Source: JBFMAI01 sp040755725
Lineage (GTDB): Bacteria > Planctomycetota > Phycisphaerae > UBA1845 > Fen-1342
Assembly (NCBI GenBank): GCA_040755725.1
Contig: JBFMAI010000035.1
Span: 35,696 to 99,695, forward strand
Length of the DNA: 64,000 bases
Direction: 5' to 3'
How positions within the stretch are numbered: position 1 is the stretch's first letter; every line of letters begins with the position of its first letter. A program made the translations under genes and the position numbers. The notes beneath the pieces are model-generated. The model was not told the DNA's origin, did not search any database, and saw only the letters and a list, made by a program, of their open reading frames with translations. This document shows, piece after piece, positions 25,424 to 33,132 of the stretch.

Positions 25424-27286
25424 TCAACCCAAGGGTCCGGACGGGTCCGGGGCCTCCGTCGTATCCAGGTCTTTCGCTTGCAGGCCGTAGTTCTCGAACG
25501 TGGCCTCATCGACCGCGTCCGCGCTGCCCATCGGCCCCGCCATCCGGTCGTGTACGTCGTTCAGCTTCGCCAGCGTGGCCTGGTCCAGTTTCTGCGACGC
25601 CGGCAACCCGACGCGCTGCCGGAAGAGGTTCAAGGCCGCGATCGTCCGCGGGCCCAGCCGGCCGTCCGCAGGTCCGCACGGGAAGCCCAGGTTGTTCAAC
25701 CGCTGCTGAACACCCGAAATCTCGGTGATCGGATCGACTCCACCCAACACAAAGCGGTAGACATCGCTGCCGACCGTGAGCGTGGCCCGGCGTGCGTTGC
25801 CCCGCAATGGTTCGTGAATCCGCCCCTGCGCGTCCGTCGTGCCCGTGCGTTGCTCTCCGCCCGCCTCCAGGGTGTAGGGCTCGTTGGCCCGCGGCGCGCC
25901 GTTACGCAGCAACTTCACATCCAGCCAGTGCGGCTCGCCCCGCCGCATGAACTTGTGGTGCTGGTCCGTGTTGGCGGTTTCTTCCTTGGGGCGTTTCTCC
26001 GGCACGAAGACGGCGTCGCCCGGCAGCAGGATGTTGGGGTCGCCGCGCCGGCGCCGCAGCTCGGCGTTGGCCGGGTGGTTCCACAACGTGTCCCAGAACT
26101 GCCCCGTGTCCGCCGCGATGCTCGACAAGCACTCGCCCTGGCGCACGGTCCGCCACTCTCCGCGCGCGGTCGTCGAACCGGCGGGGACCGGTCCCTCCTC
26201 GCCCTGTGCCGGCGGCGACGTCGCACCGGCGACCGGCGGCGGGGCTTTGCCGGTCCAACGTTGCCAGGCGGCCATGTCCAGGTTGGGAAAGCGGACCGTG
26301 CAAGCCCCGGCGCGTTTCAGCCCCTCGACGCGGAAGGTGCCGCGCGCGTCCAGGCCACTGCGGACCTCCTGCGTGCGCTCGCCCTGCGGCAATCGGACGA
26401 TGAAGGGTTCGCCGACGACGGGTCGGTTCGCTTCGTCGACGAGCTCGATGCTTACCCAGTGCGTGCCCGTGTCCACTTTCTCGCTGGACGGTCCCGGGGC
26501 GCGCTCTTGCGGCTCGGTCTCTGTTTCCGTTGTCGCGGACTCGGTGCTTTCCTCCTCGTCGCCGCCCGCGCCGCCATCGCCGCCACCGCCACTGCCGCCA
26601 CCGCCGCCCCCTCCGCCACCGCCGCCGCCACTACCACCCTCGTCACCAATGAGCACGGTCTGGTCGCCCATCGAGATGGGGTCGGCGCCGCCGCAGGCTT
26701 CCATGACTTTGTCATTCTGCCGGCAGGCGGGCAGGTTGTTGATGAGGACGGTGCCGCTGCCCTTGGTCACGAAGCCCGGGCCGTGCGGCACGGCACCGGC
26801 GGGCATGGGGCAAATATGCATGTCGGACAAGCTGGACATCGCGGACACCACGGCGGAAGCCGCCGCGCCCGCCGCAGCTTTGATGCCTTCGGTATAAGCG
26901 TTGTTCGCCGCCGGCTGGCCGCCGGGGGCCGCCGACGCGGAGGTCCACGCTGTGGTAAGCGTGGCGTTCGTTGTGTTGAGCGTGGCGATCTGCGTGCCGG
27001 CGGCGCTGGCGGCGGCGGGGGCACCGGCCGCGGCGGCCTTCGCGCCGCCCTCGGTGAGGTTCTGGCAAATCTTGGCGATGTCGGCCGCCGCGTCAGCCGG
27101 CGTCATCACGGGCTTGGCCAGGAACGACTTCATCGTGTTGGAAATCGCGTCCAGCGCTGAGGCGACAGAGGTCGGCAGCGCCCGCCAGGCCGGCATGTAC
27201 CCGATCAGGACGTTATTGCTGCCCGGACCCGGGTTGAGCGGGTTGCCGTGGCCGGTCGGATCGTTGGTACGTGCCGCGGGGGGCAT
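25424..27286 (-). CDS. PAAR-like spike protein with LysM and peptidoglycan-binding domains
   Basis: 620 residues in a clear domain string. The DUF4150/PAAR-like spike tip begins PAARTNDPTGHGNPLNPGPG and resumes at ~150 with HICPMPAGAVPHGPGFVTKG and SMGDQTVLIG; between them lies a ~110-residue Ala-rich insertion. Then a Gly linker (~214-240, from a GCC-type trinucleotide run), an acidic stretch, a transthyretin-like domain (~262-335, HWVSIELVDEANRPVVGE), a LysM-like region (~375-425, VRQGECLSSIAADTGQFW), a second transthyretin-like unit (~440-500) and a PG_binding_1 domain (~510-560, VQQRLNNLGFPCGPADGRLG). It would sit on VgrG and could bind wall glycan after firing. Its ATG overlaps the previous stop (TGATG). 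Confidence 0.85.
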   Translation of the reverse strand: MPPAARTNDPTGHGNPLNPGPGSNNVLIGYMPAWRALPTSVASALDAISNTMKSFLAKPVMTPADAAADIAKICQNLTEGGAKAAAAGAPAAASAAGTQIATLNTTNATLTTAWTSASAAPGGQPAANNAYTEGIKAAAGAAASAVVSAMSSLSDMHICPMPAGAVPHGPGFVTKGSGTVLINNLPACRQNDKVMEACGGADPISMGDQTVLIGDEGGSGGGGGGGGGGGGSGGGGDGGAGGDEEESTESATTETETEPQERAPGPSSEKVDTGTHWVSIELVDEANRPVVGEPFIVRLPQGERTQEVRSGLDARGTFRVEGLKRAGACTVRFPNLDMAAWQRWTGKAPPPVAGATSPPAQGEEGPVPAGSTTARGEWRTVRQGECLSSIAADTGQFWDTLWNHPANAELRRRRGDPNILLPGDAVFVPEKRPKEETANTDQHHKFMRRGEPHWLDVKLLRNGAPRANEPYTLEAGGEQRTGTTDAQGRIHEPLRGNARRATLTVGSDVYRFVLGGVDPITEISGVQQRLNNLGFPCGPADGRLGPRTIAALNLFRQRVGLPASQKLDQATLAKLNDVHDRMAGPMGSADAVDEATFENYGLQAKDLDTTEAPDPSGPLG

Positions 27287-28287
27287 CAGCTCTCATCCTT
27301 GGACGCCGGGGCCGTCTCCAGCTCCCACCACAGCGGGTCGTCCTGCTCGCGGGGGTAGCCCTTCTTGCTGTCGACGTACTTCTGCTGGTCCTCGGTCAGA
27401 GAGCCGAGATAGAACTCGATGGCCCGTGCGCACCGCGTGAGCAGCCCGAGTTCCTCTTCGTCGCTGGGCTTCTGGCCGGTCGGGCCGACGACGCCGGTCG
27501 GCATGCGCATCAGGTCGAGGATTTCGGAGAAGACGGCCGCCAGCTCGGCGGGCGTGCCTTCGTCGCACTCGCGTTGGAGCATCATCAGGCTCCAGGCCGG
27601 CATGCTCGTGGTGGGATAGACCTCGAGTTCCAGATAGACGCGGGCCAATTGGCCGCGTCGGCGGGCCGGGTCTTTCACCGCGAGAATCTCGAACTTCCGC
27701 TTGCGGGCGCGCTCCACGCGGGCGAAGCGGTCGGCCTTCAGCGATTCCATCTCCGCGGCCCGCCGGTCGGCCTCCTGGCTCTGGGCGGCGGCGGCCTGGG
27801 CCTTGCGTTGCTCGGCGTCGAGGAAGTCGGTGACGATCTTGGGGTCGGCGCTCGCGGGCAGGGCGAAGTAGGCGCCAACGATCAGCTCCGGCGCCTCGGA
27901 CGCCGGCCGCATCCCCGCCAGGTAGCGCAAATACTCAGCGGCCTGGCGCCCCTGGGCGTCGTCGCCGACATCCGCCAGCAGCGTCGTGAACACGAGGGCC
28001 CGTTGCCATTCGGCCTCGCCGGACTCCCGCCGGTTCAGCCGCTGGGCCAGCGTCGGGGCGGTCTGGCGGAGGTTGTAGAAGCGCACCAGCTCGCTGAGGC
28101 GTCCGGCCTCCGGGGCCGTGAGGGCGTCCTTCTCGAGGGCTCTGGTGGCGAACTCCCCGGCCTGCCGCGGCTCGACCCGCTTGGGCAGCGGGGTCGGCAT
28201 GTCGAACTTCTTCGCCTTCAGGAAGGTGAGGAGCGCGTGGTCCGCCTGGGCCTTCTCCAGATAGCCGTTGGGGGGTTTGGGAAGCAT
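27286..28287 (-). CDS. T6SS cargo-module protein of unknown function
   Basis: 333 residues, soluble, no signal. GAGGTGAG precedes ATG 28287. Mostly helical with a charged heptad-like stretch at ~165-210 (AEQRKAQAAAAQSQEADRRA then MESLKADRFARVERARKRK), and a C-terminal region rich in Leu and acidic residues. It lies between the zinc-protease-motif protein and the PAAR protein and is translationally coupled to the latter, so it may be a chaperone/adaptor for one of them. No family is recognised; immunity is less likely because it lacks a signal or membrane segment. Confidence 0.7.
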   Translation of the reverse strand: MLPKPPNGYLEKAQADHALLTFLKAKKFDMPTPLPKRVEPRQAGEFATRALEKDALTAPEAGRLSELVRFYNLRQTAPTLAQRLNRRESGEAEWQRALVFTTLLADVGDDAQGRQAAEYLRYLAGMRPASEAPELIVGAYFALPASADPKIVTDFLDAEQRKAQAAAAQSQEADRRAAEMESLKADRFARVERARKRKFEILAVKDPARRRGQLARVYLELEVYPTTSMPAWSLMMLQRECDEGTPAELAAVFSEILDLMRMPTGVVGPTGQKPSDEEELGLLTRCARAIEFYLGSLTEDQQKYVDSKKGYPREQDDPLWWELETAPASKDES

Positions 28288-28305
28288 GTCTCACCTCTTG
28301 CCGAG

Positions 28306-30387
28306 CTAGCGCGGAGTCGGAGCCTCACGCAGCCGCCGCAACGGAACGAACAGGGCGCTCGAATGCGTCCGCAGACGCTGGGTACACGTCGGGTTCGCCG
28401 CGGCGCCGACGGGCAGGTCGGCGGCGGGTCGCCCGATCTGGCGACCGCCCATGAGGCGCCATTCGCCCTCGACGCGGGGCACGCCCTGTTTCAGCGTCAC
28501 GAGCCACACGTTGAGCGGGCCGTCGGAGATGCGCTTGCGGATCGGGCGGTCGCGGGCGAACGCGGACATCCACTCCGAAAACGCGAGCGCATCGTTCTTG
28601 CAGAAGATGTTGCCCTCATGGTCCTCTTCCTGGTCGGCCCCGTTGCTGAAACTCGTGTGGAAGCAATCGCACAGCGCGTGGCCGCCCTCGTGCGAGAGCG
28701 TCACCGGCGAGGTGTAGCCGCCCTGGCTGACGAAGACCACCAGCCGGAACTCCGGCAGCGGGGCCACGGTCCCGGAAATGCCGACGTGCGGCAAGATCGC
28801 CTCGCCGTTCAGGCCCGCGGTCTCCAGCCGGCGCGTCACCAAGGCGCACAGGTACTGGCCCGGCCGATTGAAGTTCTTCGCGGCCGCCCGGTAGTCCGGC
28901 GAGCCGACCATGCGGGCCTTGCCGCCGCGCCGCGGCTCCGCGGGCGTGTTGTAGACGTCCTCGTTGCGGACGCGGGCGTTGGTCCAGCCGGCCGTGCTGC
29001 CGATGGTCTGGGCCTCGGCGGGATCGCCCGTCACGCTGTGCACGGGGGCCAGCGTGCCGTCGGGATTGAAGCACAGGATGTCGGCCGAGCCGAAGGGGCG
29101 TGGTGAGCCGATGATCGGCGGGTTGGCCGAGACGCGGCAGACGACGCCCTGGCGGCGCAGCTCTGCGGCGAGCTTGCCGGCGGTGAGGGCCGGGGAGGCG
29201 CCCCGATCCGTCGTGATGCTCGCGGCCACGCGCCCGCTGGTCAGATTGACCTCGGCCCGCAGCGTCTTTCCGCCCGTTGCCGGCAGGCCGTCGAAATCGG
29301 AGATCACGATCATGTTGCGCGGCTCGGGGACGTCGTGGATGAAATTGTCCACGATCGTTACGCCGGGGCCGGGCTCCTGGATGGTCTTCACGCCGATGTT
29401 GGCCTGCGCGTAACGGTTGCGCAAGTTGACGAAGACCATCTGGCGCATCTGGGCGTTGGTGGCGCCCGAGCCGGCCTGCCCGCCGATCCGGACGACCTTC
29501 AGCTTGAGTTCGATCTCCTCCCTGCCGACGTGGGCCACGGCGCGGGCGCGGCACTTGCCGTTGGCGTCGGCGTGCTCACAGTCCGGCGCGGGCCGGAAGG
29601 CCTCGATGCGATAGTCGAGAATCTCGATCTCCGGGTCGTCGAGCGCGGGCGTGAGCAGCACCTGATCGGTCACCGCGGTGCCGGTGTCGTTCGACGTGCC
29701 GGCGTCGTCGTTGGCGATGTTGATCCGACCATCCGTGCGCTTGAGCTGGCGGTCCTCGTCATCGACGACCAGCCGCAGGTACGGCGAGCGGTACCAGGGT
29801 GTATTGTCCCACCGCTGGCAGCGGATCGGGCCCAACGAGGTGCCGGCCTGCGTGAGGTCCTGCCACGATTGAATCTCGTTGGGGACGCGGCCCAGGACGG
29901 GGCGCTGCGTGCGGAGCCGCACCTCGACCGTGTCGGCGTTCGTGCGGTGCGCGTGCAGGTCGTGGATGAGCAGGCGGAAATGGTCCGGGTCGGCGGACGC
30001 GCCCGCACTGAAGCCGAAGAAGTTGGCGTCGCGCCAGGGGTCCGGCGCGAAGCCGCGGCCCTGGCGGCCGGTGACGTAGTTGCTCACCGCCACCTCGCGG
30101 ACCGCGTCGCCCTGGGCCTCCTGCCCGTTGGCCCGGTGACGATCCTGGATGATCCACACGCGGTTCACCTTGCCCTTGCGCACGAACTTGTGGGCCATCT
30201 CCGTCTGGCCGGGCTCGTCCTTGCGCGTCACTTCGGGCACTTTCACCAGGTCGCCGGGCTCCAGCGGACGGGAGTTGTAGTCGGGATTGTGCGGGCGCAG
30301 CTTGGTGCAGTTCTTGAAGCCGCTCTCGACGGCGATACGGCACAGCGTATCGCCCTCCTTGGCCCGGATTTCGCGTATCACTGGCAT
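28306..30387 (-). CDS. LysM protein with zinc-protease motif, probable T6SS effector
   Basis: 693 residues from ATG 30387 (AAGGGAG 8 bases before); longer starts are Arg/Pro-rich. A LysM-like unit is at ~1-55 (REIRAKEGDTLCRIAVESGF, then LRPHNPDYNSRPLEPGDLV). The middle ~430 residues are unique. At 566-570 there is HEGGH inside SPVTLSHEGGHALCDCFH, following a FRLVVFVSQGGY strand: a gluzincin/metzincin-like zinc site. His577 is one place off the metzincin third ligand; an acidic run (QEEDHEG) follows. Lying directly behind vgrG, it is the best toxin candidate of the cluster. No signal peptide, as expected for T6SS cargo. Confidence 0.75.
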   Translation of the reverse strand: MPVIREIRAKEGDTLCRIAVESGFKNCTKLRPHNPDYNSRPLEPGDLVKVPEVTRKDEPGQTEMAHKFVRKGKVNRVWIIQDRHRANGQEAQGDAVREVAVSNYVTGRQGRGFAPDPWRDANFFGFSAGASADPDHFRLLIHDLHAHRTNADTVEVRLRTQRPVLGRVPNEIQSWQDLTQAGTSLGPIRCQRWDNTPWYRSPYLRLVVDDEDRQLKRTDGRINIANDDAGTSNDTGTAVTDQVLLTPALDDPEIEILDYRIEAFRPAPDCEHADANGKCRARAVAHVGREEIELKLKVVRIGGQAGSGATNAQMRQMVFVNLRNRYAQANIGVKTIQEPGPGVTIVDNFIHDVPEPRNMIVISDFDGLPATGGKTLRAEVNLTSGRVAASITTDRGASPALTAGKLAAELRRQGVVCRVSANPPIIGSPRPFGSADILCFNPDGTLAPVHSVTGDPAEAQTIGSTAGWTNARVRNEDVYNTPAEPRRGGKARMVGSPDYRAAAKNFNRPGQYLCALVTRRLETAGLNGEAILPHVGISGTVAPLPEFRLVVFVSQGGYTSPVTLSHEGGHALCDCFHTSFSNGADQEEDHEGNIFCKNDALAFSEWMSAFARDRPIRKRISDGPLNVWLVTLKQGVPRVEGEWRLMGGRQIGRPAADLPVGAAANPTCTQRLRTHSSALFVPLRRLREAPTPR

Positions 30388-30466
30388 GGGCGAACTCCCT
30401 TCGATCGGGGAGCGCGCGCGGCGGGTCGCGGACGACAACCGGTGGCGAGGTCTGCGGCCCGCGCGC

Positions 30467-33109
30467 TCATGCCTGGCGCTCCCATGCGTCGGTGTCCAGT
30501 TGCGGGAACGAGATCTGACACTCGCCGGGGGCAATGCTTTCGATGCGGGCCTTCCCGTTCGCGTCCGTCACGCCCGTCCGCCGCTTCCCATCCGACGTCT
30601 GAATCTCGTAGCGCTCACCCGGGACCGGCTGGCCGGCCTCGTCGACCAACTGGATCTCGATCCACGAGGTGCGCGTCGGCGTCGGCTCCTCTTCCTCGAA
30701 CTCGTGGCCGGGGACCTCCTCGGGCGGCGGGAGCGGCGCCACCGCGGCGCTGGGACCGCCGTACCGCGTGTCCTTGCCCGGCTTGGTGGCGTCGGCCGCG
30801 GACGGATCTTCGGCGGTCTGGGGGGCCACGGCGGAGCAGCCCGGCGGGGCGACGGAGGGGCCGGAGCCGCTGTTGATGTACACCGTCGAACCGACGATGT
30901 AGACGCCACCCGACGTCAGCACGATCGAACTCCCGCCGGCCGTCAGTTCGATGGTCCCCGAGGCCTCGATTTTCACGTCGGAGGCCTTGCAGGCGAGGGT
31001 GGAGGCCACCTCGTGCTTGTGGTTGGCGTCGAACTTTTCGACGACGTCGCCGCCGACGCTGACGGACAAGGTGCCGCCGATGCCCTCCGCGCGATTGCCG
31101 TCCACCTTGAGGGAGTCGTCCTTCTCGATCCACGCGCGACGCTCTTCGCCGACGTGCGTCTGCTTGAGCTTGAAGACCTTCTGGCGGTACTCGCCGTACT
31201 TTTCGCCGTCCTTCTCGCCGCCGACCAGCACGTGGTAGCTGCCGCCGACGGTGTGGAAATGACTGGCCTTGACGCGGGTGTCCATCTGGCGCTGGGCCTG
31301 GATGAGGAGCTGCTCCTTGTCCTTGAGGTCCTCGAAGCGGATCTCGTTGCAGCCCCCGCCGCCCTTGCTGCTGTGCGTCTTGATGACGCTTTTGGTCTTC
31401 TCCTTGGGGAGTTCGTAGGGCGGCATGTGGTCGGCGTTGTAGACGCGGCCGATGATGATCGGCTTGTCCGGGTCGCCCTCGAGGAAATCGACGATGACCT
31501 CCTGGCCGACGCGGGGGATGAACATCATGCCGTAGGCCCCGCCCGCCATGCCCTGGCAGACGCGGATCCAGCACGACGAGTCGGCGCCGAACAGCTTGGG
31601 CTGGCCGCCTTCGTTGCCCGCGCGGTCCCAGTTGAATTGCACCCGCACGCGGCCGTACTTATCCGTGTGGATCTCCTCGCCTTCGGGGCCGACGACGCGG
31701 GCGGTCTGCGTGCCGCGCATCACCGGCCAGGGCGTGACCCGCGCCGGGCGGTACACCACGCTGGCGGGGACGCACTCGAACGTGCAGTCGTACACCGGCA
31801 CGTCAAAGTCGATGAGGTTGGCCTGCACGTCCTCGAGCAAGTTCGGGACCGACAGCCAGGCCAGGGGATGCGCCCCCGAGGCCATCGCGGTGGCCGGCAA
31901 GTCGCGGGTCACCTGGCCCGCGTGATACAGCCACGAGGTCAGCGCCCGGTGGGCGGTCGGGTCGCCGGCCCGCAGCCGCGTCACGATTTGCAGCAACGCG
32001 TCCGCGAGCTGGGCGATAACGGGGTTCTCATTCGTCCGGGCCTGCAATAGCGACTGGTGCGCCCGCGTGTCCAGAATGTGCGTGCGGCCGTTGCCGCCGG
32101 TGCTCGTGCGGGTGGTCGCTTGCTTGCCCTGGTGGACCAGGCTGGTGACCAGGTACGTGTCGTCGTAGCCGGCCGACGGGAAGTCCTGGAGCGTGAACGT
32201 CTTGCCCGGGGTCAAGCGCTTGCAGTTGCTGCACCCGATGCCGACCAGCCGGCCGGCCGCGAACTCCTCCTTGCGAATCTGGGCCAACGCGGTGCCCTGG
32301 CCCTGTTCCAGGAACTCGCCGGGGTGATCGGCGAACTCCAGGGCCTGGTCCCGGCCGGCGTCGTCGAGGGCCTCCAGCCGCAATTGCGGGTTCTCGAAAT
32401 TGAAGTCGTTGAGAACCACCGCGCCCGGCCGCACCGACTGGGCCACGCGAAAACGGTAGATGTGCTCGGTCTCCACGTTCAGCCCCGAGATGCTGCGGTA
32501 GACCAGCGTGGCGTCGCCTTCAATCGGACCGTAGGCGGAGCGCGAGTCCGCCATCACCAGCGTGTGCCCCGCCTCCGTCTGCTCGAAACACCACCAGATC
32601 CCCTCTTCCTCCATTAGTCGGGCGATGAAGTTGTAATCCGTCTCGCGGTACTGGACGCAGTACTCGCGCGGCGTGTAGCTCCGCTCCAGGGCGAAACGGA
32701 ACCGGTCGGTGGCGATGCCCCCCTCGGTCAGCACGGCGGTGATGATCTCCTGCGTCGTCTTGCCCTGGAAGATGCGCGAGTGGTAGCGGTGGGTCAGCAG
32801 CCAGACGGCGGGCACGAGCTCGACGCGGAAATACGTCTGCCCGACCGTCTCCTGGGTCAGCTCCATTCGCCCGACGAGGCCGTGGAACCAGCGCTCACCC
32901 TCCGCCGTGTTGATGCTCAGCACGGCGGGCTTGCCCACGATGGCGTCGAGCAGGATGCCCTCGGTCTGGGCGGCCAGGTCGATCTCGAACTTGTAGAGCT
33001 GGCACAGCCCCTCGGTCCCGCGGTAGCGGACCACCAGGAACTCATCCACGTCGCGACCGGCGACCTGAAAGGCCAGTTGGGCCTTGCTCATATCTCGCGC
33101 CAGGGCCAT
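30467..33109 (-). CDS. vgrG: VgrG spike protein (TssI) with transthyretin-like C-terminal extension
   Basis: 880 residues. The gp27-like part (~1-400) has FHGLVGRMELTQE, LVPAVWLLTHRYHSRIFQ, YRETDYNFIARLMEEEGIWW. The gp5-like OB region follows with GEEIHTDKYGRVRVQFNWD, WIRVCQGMAGGAYG and PRVGQEVIVDFLEGDPDKP. Then comes the beta-helix (IEASGTIELTAGGSSIVL). After a Pro/Glu linker (~770-812) the end (~813-880, SWIEIQLVDEAGQPVPGE, with FPQLDTDAW) is a transthyretin-like domain. Such extensions on VgrG recruit effectors in enteroaggregative E. coli. The same domain is in the PAAR protein. It starts 23 bases after clpV. Confidence 0.95.
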   Translation of the reverse strand: MALARDMSKAQLAFQVAGRDVDEFLVVRYRGTEGLCQLYKFEIDLAAQTEGILLDAIVGKPAVLSINTAEGERWFHGLVGRMELTQETVGQTYFRVELVPAVWLLTHRYHSRIFQGKTTQEIITAVLTEGGIATDRFRFALERSYTPREYCVQYRETDYNFIARLMEEEGIWWCFEQTEAGHTLVMADSRSAYGPIEGDATLVYRSISGLNVETEHIYRFRVAQSVRPGAVVLNDFNFENPQLRLEALDDAGRDQALEFADHPGEFLEQGQGTALAQIRKEEFAAGRLVGIGCSNCKRLTPGKTFTLQDFPSAGYDDTYLVTSLVHQGKQATTRTSTGGNGRTHILDTRAHQSLLQARTNENPVIAQLADALLQIVTRLRAGDPTAHRALTSWLYHAGQVTRDLPATAMASGAHPLAWLSVPNLLEDVQANLIDFDVPVYDCTFECVPASVVYRPARVTPWPVMRGTQTARVVGPEGEEIHTDKYGRVRVQFNWDRAGNEGGQPKLFGADSSCWIRVCQGMAGGAYGMMFIPRVGQEVIVDFLEGDPDKPIIIGRVYNADHMPPYELPKEKTKSVIKTHSSKGGGGCNEIRFEDLKDKEQLLIQAQRQMDTRVKASHFHTVGGSYHVLVGGEKDGEKYGEYRQKVFKLKQTHVGEERRAWIEKDDSLKVDGNRAEGIGGTLSVSVGGDVVEKFDANHKHEVASTLACKASDVKIEASGTIELTAGGSSIVLTSGGVYIVGSTVYINSGSGPSVAPPGCSAVAPQTAEDPSAADATKPGKDTRYGGPSAAVAPLPPPEEVPGHEFEEEEPTPTRTSWIEIQLVDEAGQPVPGERYEIQTSDGKRRTGVTDANGKARIESIAPGECQISFPQLDTDAWERQA

Positions 33110-33132
33110 GACCGCTCACCTCGCTGCCTGCG

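Noticed and set aside
28690..28725. Classical metzincin site HExxHxxGxxH
   Set aside because: The third His is one residue too far (HEGGHALCDCFH) and the Gly is replaced by Cys; only a general zincin site is claimed.
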